The position numbers were made by a program, and so were the translations under genes. This document shows positions 1-8,450 of a stretch of DNA of 64,000 bases, in pieces. The DNA comes from Vibrio pomeroyi (lineage in GTDB: Bacteria; Pseudomonadota; Gammaproteobacteria; Enterobacterales; Vibrionaceae). Under the pieces are notes generated by a model. It ran no database searches. It was not told the DNA's origin and saw only the letters and a list, made by a program, of their open reading frames with translations. Position 1 is the first letter of the stretch; every line of letters starts with the position of its first letter. The stretch covers positions 2,480,001 through 2,544,000 of the forward strand of contig NZ_AP025506.1 in the NCBI RefSeq assembly GCF_024347595.1, written 5' to 3'.

Positions 1-383
1 TGTTCCGTTGGGGTACAGACCTAGGTGGTAACTTTGGTGCGGCGAACATCAGCACCGAAAACCCATTCAAAGCCGGTATGATCGGCGCATCAAACACAGG
101 TTGGTTTACCTATGCAGGCCTTGAAGGTCGTTACCGATTTAACGACTTAACAATCGAAGGCGATCGCTCTGGTGTAGATGAATATTCTGATAAAAACGGT
201 CTAGATCCTGCTATTTACGATGTGACATTAGAGAACGTTCAAGCAACCGCTGTGCTAGGTGTGGCTTGGTATAACCAATACGTTGGTGCATCCTTCGCAC
301 TTACGGCAAAAACACCTGATTACAAAGAAGCAAAAGAGTCGGTGTACACCACCGGCGGTATCACAATGTTTGCGTTCTTCTAG
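1..383 (+). CDS. LpxR-like outer-membrane lipid A deacylase, C-terminal part
   Basis: The gene is cut by the left edge; the reading frame starts at base 3 and runs to a TAG at 381-383, giving about 126 residues. The visible part has the alternating hydrophobic/polar pattern of outer-membrane beta strands and ends in aromatic FAFF, as barrel proteins do. The stretch GTDLGGNFGAANIS, then GWFTYAGLEGRYRFND, recalls the end of the LpxR/DUF2219 family, which removes the 3'-linked acyloxyacyl chain of lipid A in the outer membrane. The catalytic N-terminal region lies outside the window, so activity cannot be judged. A hairpin terminator follows at 422-456. Family placement is from memory of the family and fairly likely, not certain. 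Confidence 0.65.
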   Translation, partial: FRWGTDLGGNFGAANISTENPFKAGMIGASNTGWFTYAGLEGRYRFNDLTIEGDRSGVDEYSDKNGLDPAIYDVTLENVQATAVLGVAWYNQYVGASFALTAKTPDYKEAKESVYTTGGITMFAFF

Positions 384-421
384 CCACCAGCAAAGGCTTT
401 CGTCCTTCACGGTTCAAGTTT

Positions 422-456
422 AATAAGGGCAATCATCTTCACAGGTGATAGCCCTT
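422..456 (+). terminator. Rho-independent terminator after lpxR-like gene
   Basis: Inverted repeat AATAAGGGC ... GCCCTTATT followed by a T run, 38 bases after the stop codon of the upstream gene. Confidence 0.75.
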
Positions 457-547
457 ATTTTTAAAGACCTCGTTACCATTTGACCCTATTTTATGTACCG
501 TTTTTGTAATAAAATAAAGGGTATAAATTCCTCTACGAGAATAGCTC

Positions 548-1288
548 ATGTCTACAACTGGTCGCATTCACTCATTCGAATCTTGTGGTACTGTCGATGG
601 CCCTGGTATCCGCTTTATTGTGTTTCTTCAAGGCTGCTTAATGCGCTGTATGTACTGCCACAATCGCGATACATGGGATCTTCATGACGGAAAGGAAGTA
701 ACGGTCGAAGAGATCATTAACGAAGCAAAATCATACCGTCATTTCATGAAAGCTTCTGGCGGTGGTATCACTTGTTCAGGTGGCGAAGCGATGCTACAAC
801 CTGAGTTTGTTCGTGACTTTTTCCGCGCAGCTCAAGCCGAAGGCATTCACACTTGTCTTGATACTAATGGCTACATTCGTAAACACACAGAAGTGGTTGA
901 TGAAGTACTAGAAGCGTCTGATCTAGTGATGCTTGATCTTAAGCACATGCGAGACGAGATTCACCACGATTTCATTGGTGTATCAAACCGACGTACTCTC
1001 GATTTTGCACGCTACCTGCACAAAATCGGCAAGACAACTTGGATTCGCTATGTAATTGTTCCTGGCTACACAGATACAGCTGAAGATGCGCATCTTCTTG
1101 GTGAATTCATTAAAGATATGGACAACATCGAGAAAGTAGAACTTCTTCCATACCACAAGCTTGGTGCTCACAAATGGGAAGCGCTGGGTCACGACTACCC
1201 ACTTGATGGTGTTAACCCGCCAAGTAAAGAAAAAATGGATGAGATTGTCGCTGTTCTTAGTCAGTACCACTCAAACGTAAAATACTAA
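548..1288 (+). CDS. pflA: Pyruvate formate-lyase activating enzyme
   Basis: Radical SAM enzyme (246 aa, same length as E. coli PflA) that makes the glycyl radical on pyruvate formate-lyase, allowing anaerobic cleavage of pyruvate to acetyl-CoA and formate in the cytoplasm. The 4Fe-4S motif CxxxCxxC is visible as CLMRCMYC near residues 30-37, followed by HNRDTWD; the GGE motif of SAM binding is in [12 protein letters not shown]. The start is the ATG just before [11 protein letters not shown], which matches the family start; the ribosome site is weak. pflB is not next to it in this window, the neighbour upstream being an outer-membrane enzyme. A terminator follows at 1317-1345. Confidence 0.96.
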   Translation: MSTTGRIHSFESCGTVDGPGIRFIVFLQGCLMRCMYCHNRDTWDLHDGKEVTVEEIINEAKSYRHFMKASGGGITCSGGEAMLQPEFVRDFFRAAQAEGIHTCLDTNGYIRKHTEVVDEVLEASDLVMLDLKHMRDEIHHDFIGVSNRRTLDFARYLHKIGKTTWIRYVIVPGYTDTAEDAHLLGEFIKDMDNIEKVELLPYHKLGAHKWEALGHDYPLDGVNPPSKEKMDEIVAVLSQYHSNVKY

Positions 1289-1316
1289 TCCCTACGGTTT
1301 TCAAAGCCTGTTTCAA

Positions 1317-1345
1317 ACGCCTCAATTTCGATTGGGGCGTTTTCT
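1317..1345 (+). terminator. Terminator after pflA
   Basis: Stem ACGCCTCAAT / ATTGGGGCGT with a TTCG loop followed by TTTCTTTT, 28 bases after the pflA stop. Confidence 0.8.
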
Positions 1346-1353
1346 TTTACGCT

Positions 1354-1517
1354 TATACCAATCGTAGTAAATAACTGGTCATCCTAGCTGGTTAAAACGC
1401 TCAATAACTGCGTTAGAAATTTTGATTGTAGGATAACTACTTATCGAAAATTTCTGCCTTGTTCTTAAGCCTTTTTCCTGCGCTATTTATGCTCACTTAC
1501 CTACTGTGATTGGTATC
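1354..1517. repeat. Vibrio intergenic palindromic repeat (MITE-like)
   Basis: About 160 bp bounded by inverted ends ATACCAATC (1355-1363) and GATTGGTAT (1508-1516), with the ends extended as ATACCAATCGTAGTAA against ATACCAATCACAGTAG on the other strand. The interior has ACTGGTCATCCTAGC, TAACTGCGTTAGAAATTTT and CCTGCGCTATTTATGCTCA. It resembles a non-coding repeat that I recall as common between genes of Vibrionaceae. It carries no ORF. Only this copy is in the window. Confidence 0.65.
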
Positions 1518-1672
1518 AAAACAATCCTTTCACTTTTCTTTACAACTTTTGTTTATCAATTCAAAAAATCATATTAAATCCGTGTTGAGATCATGTTTCC
1601 ACTCGTAGGAATGCTGTTACTCTTACTGCAACAAAAGAATACAACATTTAGTTTTTTAGTGAGGCTTCTCCC

Positions 1673-2173
1673 ATGGAAATGACCAATGCTCAGCGTCTAA
1701 TTCTATCAAATCAATACTACCTAATGTCTCAAATGGATCCTGAGAACTCAGCTAAATACCAACGCCTACAAACGATTGTAGAGCGTGGTTACGAACTCCA
1801 AATGCGTGAGCTTAACAAAGAATTTGGTTGTTTGACTGAAGCAGAATGTCGCGAAATTATCGACATCATGGAGATGTACCATGCAATGCAAGAGTCAAAC
1901 AAAATGCTAGCAGAACAAGAGCGCGCTGAAGTTGATCAACGCCGCCTGCAGTTCTTAGGTTTTGATATCGCTTCTGAAGCGCAAATCGTACACTACGTGC
2001 GTTTCCTTGTTGACTCTGAAGGTCTTTACCCTCAATTCGACAAAGCTGATCACCACTTCAATAGCCAAATGCCAATGCTAGACAAATACCGTCGCATGCT
2101 AACAACATGGCGCAACTGCCCTCGTCAGTACCACCTATGTGCGACAGAGCTGTCTCAAATCTTCAGTGCTTAA
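1673..2173 (+). CDS. yfbU: YfbU family protein (UPF0304)
   Basis: Soluble 166-aa protein nearly collinear with E. coli YfbU: it opens [15 protein letters not shown] and keeps [27 protein letters not shown] and NCPRQYHL. No enzyme motif is seen; the E. coli protein has been linked to toxicity on overexpression but its function is not settled. The start at ATGGAAATG is chosen because the family conserves MEMTN; upstream GTGAGG (1659-1664) can serve as ribosome site. It is a single-gene unit between the repeat at 1354-1517 and the terminator at 2221-2251. In E. coli it lies near yfbV-ackA-pta; yfbV is also in this window, but 60 kb away. Confidence 0.95.
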   Translation: MEMTNAQRLILSNQYYLMSQMDPENSAKYQRLQTIVERGYELQMRELNKEFGCLTEAECREIIDIMEMYHAMQESNKMLAEQERAEVDQRRLQFLGFDIASEAQIVHYVRFLVDSEGLYPQFDKADHHFNSQMPMLDKYRRMLTTWRNCPRQYHLCATELSQIFSA

Positions 2174-2220
2174 TGCATAAAAAGATAAGCCTTAATTTGG
2201 CTTATAAAGTTTCAAATAAA

Positions 2221-2251
2221 AAGGGTTACTCAACATGAGTAACCCTTTTTT
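2221..2251. terminator. Bidirectional terminator between yfbU and mipA
   Basis: Stem AAGGGTTACTC / GAGTAACCCTT with loop AACAT, flanked by A-rich and T-rich tracts (AAATAAAAAGGG ... CCCTTTTTTG). It can stop both yfbU (plus) and the convergent mipA-like gene (minus). Confidence 0.85.
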
Positions 2252-2269
2252 GTATTCGCTTCTTTTTAA

Positions 2270-3025
2270 CTAGAAAACGTAAGCAACACCGACGTTGGCA
2301 GCCATATTAATCCCGCTTTCTAGGATTGGGCTGTTCTCGATATCACCTTCTAAATTGGTGTAACGAACGCCACCAGTCACTCGAACATTCGGCGTTACAT
2401 GTAAGTAACCACCTAAGCCAATAAAGTACTGACCGTCCCAATCTGCATCGAACTCATTCAAGTTCGTTCTAGACGCTTCTGCCGAGCTCACACCATACAA
2501 GTGGTTGTTCAAGCGTTCACTGTTATAAGCGTAACCAATAGATGGAGTAATCGCCCAGCCATTGCGACGAATAGGAAGACGCCACGCTGCTTCCGCATAA
2601 ATACCGTTGTGTTTAAAGCCTAGATCCGACCCCGCCGTCGCTTCAAACATTCCCACCATAGTGATCACTTGATAGCTTACGCCACCTAACACTGAAGCTT
2701 CACGCTCATCTAATTTTTGAATATCAATGTTATCAGAATCACCCGGCTTTAATGTTCTAGAGTCGTATACAGCACGAAAGACGATGTTTTGCGGTGAACC
2801 CGCAGGGAATAAACGATAGCCAGCACTGAAACCACGCATGAAAAAGTGCTCGCCTTCATAACCAATCATTGGAATAACTGCGCGGTTTGACGGCGTATCT
2901 TTATAAACAGCAGGGGAATAGGAAGCAGCCACACCCAATGACCATTGCGATATTTTTGCATGTGTAGTTGTCGCCATGAGCATTGTCGTTCCAACAAAGG
3001 CGATCTTTAACCAGAGACTCTTCAC
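2270..3025 (-). CDS. MipA/OmpV family outer-membrane protein
   Basis: A 251-aa precursor with an N-terminal signal peptide (MKSLWLKIAFVGTTMLMATT, likely cut after THA before KIS) and a beta-barrel body ending in aromatic VAYVF. The MipA/OmpV family includes V. cholerae OmpV and MltA-interacting protein MipA, which scaffolds murein enzymes at the outer membrane; which role applies here cannot be told. The strand-like GYEGEHFFMRGFSAGYRLF, LGFKHNGIYAEAAWR and FIGLGGYLHVTPNVRVTGGVRY segments fit the family. The start is a GTG with AGG nine bases upstream. The gene converges on yfbU and shares its terminator. Confidence 0.88.
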   Translation of the reverse strand: MKSLWLKIAFVGTTMLMATTTHAKISQWSLGVAASYSPAVYKDTPSNRAVIPMIGYEGEHFFMRGFSAGYRLFPAGSPQNIVFRAVYDSRTLKPGDSDNIDIQKLDEREASVLGGVSYQVITMVGMFEATAGSDLGFKHNGIYAEAAWRLPIRRNGWAITPSIGYAYNSERLNNHLYGVSSAEASRTNLNEFDADWDGQYFIGLGGYLHVTPNVRVTGGVRYTNLEGDIENSPILESGINMAANVGVAYVF

Positions 3026-3379
3026 TATTTCTACCTATTTTTTAAGCGATTTTTGATAACGCCGCGCATTATATGGTATTTCATTCCAAAAAATCAATAA
3101 GGCTTCGTTATACATCTAACACCCAGAAATCCACGGCAAGAATTGGAAAGCCTCCTAAAATCATAAAACAAACCGTCGATACCCCATGAATGTAAAATAA
3201 TTCGATTCCTCTCGGCTCAAGTTGCCCATTGCTTTCGTTAGCCATTCAACACGCAAAATTGTAAATAAATACATAATTGTTAAGCAAAATTGTGGAAGCG
3301 GGTCTAACCTTAAAATGTAGGGAGAGCCTATTTTTCAATCGCTCGTCAGTTTTGACTGGTTAACAAGGGGAATGTGACT
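3026..3379. other. Intergenic region: mipA and yeaG promoters
   Basis: 354 bp between divergent genes. No ORF of note. It holds the yeaG promoter candidate at 3303-3313 and two direct copies of GCAAAATTGT at 3253-3262 and 3284-3293. The mipA promoter was not resolved. Confidence 0.5.
3303..3313 (+). promoter_or_regulatory. Possible sigma-S type -10 element of yeaG
   Basis: TCTAACCTTAA matches 9 of 11 positions of the extended sigma-S -10 pattern KCTAYRCTTAA. It would start transcription about 60 bases before the yeaG ATG. E. coli yeaGH is known to be sigma-S dependent, so the match is sensible, but it is unproven here. Confidence 0.4.
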
Positions 3380-5314
3380 ATGAGTATATTTGACCACTAT
3401 CAATCACGTTATGAAGCAGCCAAGGAAGAAGAGCTGACACTGCAAGAGTTCTTGGCGCTGTGTAAAGACGATAAAAGTGCTTACGCTAACGCTGCGGAAC
3501 GCTTACTTCTTGCCATCGGCGAACCGGAGGTCATTGACACCGCTCAAGACCCTCATCTCAGTCGTATTTTCTCGAACCGAGTCATATCTCGCTACCGTGA
3601 ATTTGAAGATTTTTACGGCATGGAAGACGCGATTGAACAGATTGTTTCTTATCTAAAACATGCGGCTCAAGGCTTAGAAGAACGCAAACAGATCCTTTAC
3701 CTACTTGGCCCTGTGGGCGGTGGTAAATCTTCGCTTGCTGAAAAACTCAAAGCCCTGATGCAAAAGCTGCCAATTTATGTGTTGTCTGCTGACGGTGAAC
3801 GAAGCCCAGTAAACGATCACCCATTCTGTCTGTTCGATGTCAACGAAGACGGTGACTTACTGAAGAACGAATATGGCATTGAGAAACGCTACCTTCGCTC
3901 GATTATGTCTCCGTGGGCAGCGAAACGTCTCCATGATTTTGGCGGCGATATTTCTAAATTCAAAGTCATCAAACTGCGCCCTTCTATTCTCGATCAAGTC
4001 GCGATTGCGAAAACAGAGCCAGGTGATGAAAACAACCAAGATATCTCATCTCTGGTAGGTAAAGTTGATATTCGCAAGCTTGAGCACTTCTCTCAAGATG
4101 ATCCTGATGCCTACAGCTACTCTGGTGCGCTATGTAAAGCAAACCAAGGTCTGATGGAATTCGTGGAGATGTTCAAGGCACCAATCAAGGTATTGCACCC
4201 TCTACTAACAGCGACTCAAGAAGGTAACTTCAACGGTACTGAAGGGCTTTCTGCATTGCCATTCGACGGTATGATTCTGGCTCACTCGAACGAATCCGAG
4301 TGGCAGACCTTCCGTAACAACAAGAACAATGAAGCCTTCCTCGACCGTGTGTACATTGTAAAAGTCCCTTACTGTCTGCGTGTGTCTGAAGAAGTTAAGA
4401 TCTACAAGAAACTGCTTGAGCACAGTGAACTATCCCAAGCGCCTTGCTCACCAAGCACACTCGATCTGCTATCGCAATTCAGCATCCTATCGAGACTGAA
4501 AGAGCCTGAAAACTCTTCTCTATTCTCTAAGATGCGTGTTTACGATGGTGAAACCCTAAAAGACACCGATCCAAAAGCGAAGAGCTACCAAGAGTACCGT
4601 GACTATGCGGGTGTTGATGAAGGCATGTCTGGTCTATCAACGCGTTTCGCCTTTAAGATCCTGTCTCGTGTGTTTAACTTCGACCAAGCCGAAGTGGCTG
4701 CAAACCCAGTGCATCTGTTCTACGTGATTGAACAGCAAATCGAACGTGAGCAATTCCCTCAAGAAACTGCTGAGAAGTACCTAGAGTTCTTGAAAGGATA
4801 CCTAGTGCCACGCTACGTAGAGTTTATCGGTAAAGAAATTCAAACCGCATACCTAGAGTCTTACTCTGAGTACGGTCAGAATATCTTCGACCGCTATGTC
4901 ACCTACGCTGACTTCTGGATTCAAGACCAAGAGTACCGCGATCCAGAAACAGGCCAGCTATTTGATCGTGCTTCTCTAAATGGTGAACTAGAGAAAATCG
5001 AGAAAACAGCCGGTATCAGTAACCCTAAAGACTTCCGAAATGAGATTGTGAACTTTGTGCTTCGTGCCAAAGCCAACAATAACGGTCAAAACCCAGTTTG
5101 GACGAGCTACGAAAAACTGCGCACTGTGATTGAGAAGAAAATGTTCTCTAACACAGAAGAGCTGCTTCCTGTTATTTCGTTCAATGCTAAGACCTCAACG
5201 GATGATCAGAAAAAACACGACGACTTCGTTGCTCGTATGATGGAAAAAGGCTACACCGAGAAACAAGTTAGACTGCTATCTGAGTGGTATCTAAGAGTTC
5301 GTAAATCCTCATAA
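3380..5314 (+). CDS. yeaG: PrkA-type serine/threonine kinase YeaG
   Basis: A 644-aa cytoplasmic AAA-like protein kinase, same length as and very close to E. coli YeaG. The P-loop GPVGGGKS is at residues 110-117; the PrkA C-terminal kinase-like domain follows, ending LLSEWYLRVRKSS. In enterobacteria YeaG acts in adaptation to nitrogen starvation and stationary phase; its physiological substrate is unclear. The ATG at 3380 is chosen over an in-frame GTG at 3374 because AAGGGG (3365-3370) lies nine bases before the ATG but only three before the GTG, and the family starts M-x-IFDHY. It heads yeaG-yeaH-spoVR. An unusual palindrome and a tandem repeat separate it from yeaH. Confidence 0.97.
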   Translation: MSIFDHYQSRYEAAKEEELTLQEFLALCKDDKSAYANAAERLLLAIGEPEVIDTAQDPHLSRIFSNRVISRYREFEDFYGMEDAIEQIVSYLKHAAQGLEERKQILYLLGPVGGGKSSLAEKLKALMQKLPIYVLSADGERSPVNDHPFCLFDVNEDGDLLKNEYGIEKRYLRSIMSPWAAKRLHDFGGDISKFKVIKLRPSILDQVAIAKTEPGDENNQDISSLVGKVDIRKLEHFSQDDPDAYSYSGALCKANQGLMEFVEMFKAPIKVLHPLLTATQEGNFNGTEGLSALPFDGMILAHSNESEWQTFRNNKNNEAFLDRVYIVKVPYCLRVSEEVKIYKKLLEHSELSQAPCSPSTLDLLSQFSILSRLKEPENSSLFSKMRVYDGETLKDTDPKAKSYQEYRDYAGVDEGMSGLSTRFAFKILSRVFNFDQAEVAANPVHLFYVIEQQIEREQFPQETAEKYLEFLKGYLVPRYVEFIGKEIQTAYLESYSEYGQNIFDRYVTYADFWIQDQEYRDPETGQLFDRASLNGELEKIEKTAGISNPKDFRNEIVNFVLRAKANNNGQNPVWTSYEKLRTVIEKKMFSNTEELLPVISFNAKTSTDDQKKHDDFVARMMEKGYTEKQVRLLSEWYLRVRKSS

Positions 5315-5327
5315 ACCAAACTGTATT

Positions 5328-5349
5328 GAGCTGCTCACGTGAGCAGCTC
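5328..5349. repeat. 22-bp perfect palindrome between yeaG and yeaH
   Basis: GAGCTGCTCAC directly followed by its exact reverse complement. There is no following T run, so it is not a standard terminator. In mRNA it would fold into a tight hairpin 13 bases after the yeaG stop; as DNA it could bind a dimer. Confidence 0.7.
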
Positions 5350-5358
5350 GTACAAAGC

Positions 5359-5392
5359 AATAACTCTTATATCCTAATAACTCTTATACCCT
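5359..5392 (+). repeat. Tandem 17-bp repeat in yeaG-yeaH spacer
   Basis: Two adjacent copies of AATAACTCTTATATCCT (5359-5375) and AATAACTCTTATACCCT (5376-5392), differing at one base, right after the palindrome and before the yeaH ribosome site. Confidence 0.8.
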
Positions 5393-5434
5393 AATAAAAA
5401 GTAGGATCGTGACATCAGCTGAGAGGGAGTTCTT

Positions 5435-6706
5435 ATGGCACAATTTATCGATCGGAGGCTCAATGGCAAGAATAAGAGTGCTGTAAATAGACAGCGATTC
5501 TTACGACGCCATAAAGAGCAAATCAAAGAATCTGTGGCCGATGCAGTCAACCGACGCTCAATCACCAATACTGAAACCGGTGAGGACGTCACTATTCCTC
5601 ATAAAGACATCAAAGAGCCAAGCTTTCATCAAGGTCAAGGCGGCGTAAGAGAACGTGTTCACCCTGGTAATGATCAGTTCATCACGGGCGACAAAATTGA
5701 GCGTCCTAAAGGTGGCGGGCAAGGTGGCGGTTCAGGCCAAGGTGATGCAAGCCCTGATGGCGAAGGCCAAGATGAATTTACCTTCCAAATTTCAAAAGAT
5801 GAGTATCTTGATATTCTCTTTGAAGATTTAGCTCTGCCTAATCTAGAGAAGAATCAGGTCAACAAAATCACCGAATGGAAAACTCACCGCTCTGGTTACC
5901 AAAGTGCGGGGATTCCTTCCAACATCGCTATTGTTCGTTCACTGCAGCAATCTCTAGCTCGCAGAACCGCAATGACAGCCGGTAAAAAGCGTGAGCTTAA
6001 CCTACTGATGGAGCAACTTGACCAAGTTAAAATGACGGAACCGGCACAACCCTTCGAAGAAAGTCGCTTAAAAGAAGAGATTGCCGAGCTACGCAAAAAA
6101 ATTGAAAACGTGCCATTCATTGACACCTTCGACTTACGTTTCAAAAACTATGAGAAGCGCCCTATTCCATCTAGCCAAGCGGTAATGTTCTGTTTGATGG
6201 ATGTGTCCGGCTCAATGGATCAAGCCACCAAAGACATCGCAAAACGCTTCTACGTACTGCTTTATTTGTTCCTCAATCGTACCTACGAAAACGTCGATGT
6301 GGTGTTTATTCGTCACCATACTCAAGCAAAAGAAGTCGACGAACATGAGTTCTTCTACTCACAAGAAACCGGTGGCACCATCGTTTCTAGTGCACTGAAA
6401 TTAATGAAAGAAATTGTCGCAGACCGTTACCCAGCTAATGAGTGGAATATCTATGCGGCACAAGCTTCTGATGGTGATAACTGGGCTGATGACTCACCTC
6501 GTTGTAAAGAACTGTTGGTCAATACGCTTCTACCAACTTGTCAGTATTACTCTTATATCGAAATCACACGCCGCTCTCACCAGACGCTTTGGCACGAGTA
6601 TGAGAAGTTAGAAGCAAGCTTCGACAACTTCGCAATGAAAAACATCAAAACGGTGGATGATATCTTTCCTGTGTTTAGAGAACTGTTCCAGAAAGAGACA
6701 GCGTAA
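5435..6706 (+). CDS. yeaH: YeaH family protein (UPF0229)
   Basis: A 423-aa protein close to E. coli YeaH (427 aa). The N-terminal half is basic and glycine-rich ([12 protein letters not shown], then [14 protein letters not shown] near residue 90-105); the C-terminal half carries a von Willebrand A-like domain with the MIDAS start DVSGS at residues 256-260 and later [12 protein letters not shown] and [12 protein letters not shown]. Such domains bind a metal and often a protein partner, and AAA-type ATPases are often paired with them, as YeaG is here. A strong ribosome site GAGAGGGAG (5421-5429) fixes the start. Function is not established; co-expression with yeaG and spoVR is inferred from the 11-base gap to spoVR and the same strand. 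Confidence 0.95.
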   Translation: MAQFIDRRLNGKNKSAVNRQRFLRRHKEQIKESVADAVNRRSITNTETGEDVTIPHKDIKEPSFHQGQGGVRERVHPGNDQFITGDKIERPKGGGQGGGSGQGDASPDGEGQDEFTFQISKDEYLDILFEDLALPNLEKNQVNKITEWKTHRSGYQSAGIPSNIAIVRSLQQSLARRTAMTAGKKRELNLLMEQLDQVKMTEPAQPFEESRLKEEIAELRKKIENVPFIDTFDLRFKNYEKRPIPSSQAVMFCLMDVSGSMDQATKDIAKRFYVLLYLFLNRTYENVDVVFIRHHTQAKEVDEHEFFYSQETGGTIVSSALKLMKEIVADRYPANEWNIYAAQASDGDNWADDSPRCKELLVNTLLPTCQYYSYIEITRRSHQTLWHEYEKLEASFDNFAMKNIKTVDDIFPVFRELFQKETA

Positions 6707-6717
6707 GGGGGCTTGCC

Positions 6718-8277
6718 ATGACAGCGAAATCAAACGTTGCAGAGAAAAAAGCTGCACAAAAGAAAAACGACAAGATGCTGCCTGATGGTCCAGATTGGAC
6801 GTTCAACCTCTTAGAGCAATATCACGTAGAAATTAAGCGTGTGGCGCAGCATTACCGTTTAGACACTTACCCAAACCAAATTGAAGTGATTACCTCAGAA
6901 CAGATGATGGATGCTTACTCCAGTATCGGTATGCCCATCAATTATAATCATTGGTCGTTTGGTAAGAAATTCATTCAAACCGAACAAAACTACAAGCACG
7001 GCCAGATGGGACTCGCGTACGAAATCGTGATCAATTCCGATCCTTGTATCGCTTACCTGATGGAAGAGAACACGGTAACAATGCAGGCACTAGTGATGGC
7101 GCACGCCTGTTACGGCCATAACTCGTTCTTTAAGGGTAACTACCTATTCCAAACCTGGACAGATGCGAGCTCCATCATCGATTACTTGCTGTTCGCGAAA
7201 AAGTACATCAATGATTGTGAAGAGAAGTATGGCGTGGCTGAAGTTGAACAACTGCTTGATTCTTGTCATGCGCTGATGAATTACGGCGTAGACAGGTACA
7301 AACGCCCTGAAAAGATTTCCATTGCAGAAGAAACGGCAAGACAAGAAGAGCGTGAAGCTTATCTACAGTCTCAAGTGAACGAGCTTTGGAGAACTGTTCC
7401 TCAAAACAAAAGTAAGGAAGAAGAGACCAAAATCCGCTTCCCTAGCGAGCCTCAAGAGAACATTCTCTACTTTATTGAGAAGAACGCCCCACTACTTGAA
7501 CCTTGGCAACGTGAGTGTGTTCGTATTGTTCGTAAAGTGAGCCAGTACTTCTATCCTCAGAAACAAACGCAAGTGATGAATGAAGGTTGGGCGACCTTCT
7601 GGCACTACACCATTCTGAATCACCTTTATGACGAAGGTTTGGTGAGTGACAAATTCATCTTAGAGTTCCTGCACAGCCATACCAGTGTAGTCGCACAACC
7701 TGCTTATAATAGCCCTTACTTCAGCGGGATAAACCCTTACGCACTCGGCTTTGCGATGTTTAGAGACATTCGACGCATCTGTGAAGAGCCAACCGATGAA
7801 GACAAAGAGTGGTTCCCTGAACTCGCCGGAAGTGATTGGTTAGAAGCGGTACACTTTGCAATGCACAATTTCAAAGATGAAAGCTTTATCAGCCAATATC
7901 TTTCTCCAAAGATCATTCGTGACTTTAAGCTGTTTTCTGTGCTTGATGATGACCGAAAAAACACCATTGAAGTGAGTGCGATTCACGATGATCCTGGCTA
8001 TCGCCTGATTCGTGAAAAGCTTGCGGCGCAATACAACCTCAGCAACCTTGAACCGAATATTCAGGTGTTTAACGTTGATGTACGTGGCGATCGCTCAATG
8101 ACGCTGCAATATGTACCTCATGACCGTATCCCGCTTGATAAAGGCTACGACGAAGTAATGAAGCATCTCTATCGCTTGTGGGGCTTTGACGTAATTCTTG
8201 AGGAGCTCAAAGACACAGGTCATCGAGAAATCCTGACCACTTGTCCGAAACGCAATGATTATGGAGCCAAGATTTAA
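6718..8277 (+). CDS. ycgB: SpoVR family protein (YcgB-like)
   Basis: A 519-aa soluble protein of the SpoVR family (Bacillus SpoVR is needed for spore cortex formation; E. coli YcgB is about 510 aa). Conserved blocks seen include SFGKKF, QMGLAYEIVINSDPCIAYLMEEN, AHACYGHNSFFKGNYLF and NEGWATFWHY; the His/Glu-rich AHACYGHN and NEGWATFWH hint at a metal site, which is my inference. It begins 11 bases after yeaH with GGGG as ribosome site, so it is almost surely in the yeaG-yeaH unit. In E. coli ycgB is elsewhere but under the same stress sigma factor. A strong hairpin at 8364-8400 closes the operon. Confidence 0.95.
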   Translation: MTAKSNVAEKKAAQKKNDKMLPDGPDWTFNLLEQYHVEIKRVAQHYRLDTYPNQIEVITSEQMMDAYSSIGMPINYNHWSFGKKFIQTEQNYKHGQMGLAYEIVINSDPCIAYLMEENTVTMQALVMAHACYGHNSFFKGNYLFQTWTDASSIIDYLLFAKKYINDCEEKYGVAEVEQLLDSCHALMNYGVDRYKRPEKISIAEETARQEEREAYLQSQVNELWRTVPQNKSKEEETKIRFPSEPQENILYFIEKNAPLLEPWQRECVRIVRKVSQYFYPQKQTQVMNEGWATFWHYTILNHLYDEGLVSDKFILEFLHSHTSVVAQPAYNSPYFSGINPYALGFAMFRDIRRICEEPTDEDKEWFPELAGSDWLEAVHFAMHNFKDESFISQYLSPKIIRDFKLFSVLDDDRKNTIEVSAIHDDPGYRLIREKLAAQYNLSNLEPNIQVFNVDVRGDRSMTLQYVPHDRIPLDKGYDEVMKHLYRLWGFDVILEELKDTGHREILTTCPKRNDYGAKI

Positions 8278-8363
8278 TATCCATCATAGTAAGTAGATAA
8301 TGGGTATAAAACTCCGCTCCCCCTACAACATAGTGGTCACCCGCTCGGAAGTGGAGCAATAAA

Positions 8364-8400
8364 AAAGCGCATAAGTCTGATGACTTATGCGCTTTCTTTT
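8364..8400. terminator. Terminator between spoVR and sohB
   Basis: Stem AAAGCGCATAAGTC / GACTTATGCGCTTT followed by CTTTT and preceded by an A run; it can serve spoVR on plus and sohB on minus. Confidence 0.85.
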
Positions 8401-8450
8401 CAAGGCTCAAACGTTTTTAAATAAACGTGAGGCACTCGAACTAAATAAGC

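Noticed and set aside
8300..8362. 20-codon frame between spoVR and the terminator, starting MGIKLRSPYNIVVTRSEVEQ
   Set aside because: It has no ribosome site and no membrane segment or other protein-like pattern; its end next to the terminator is probably chance.
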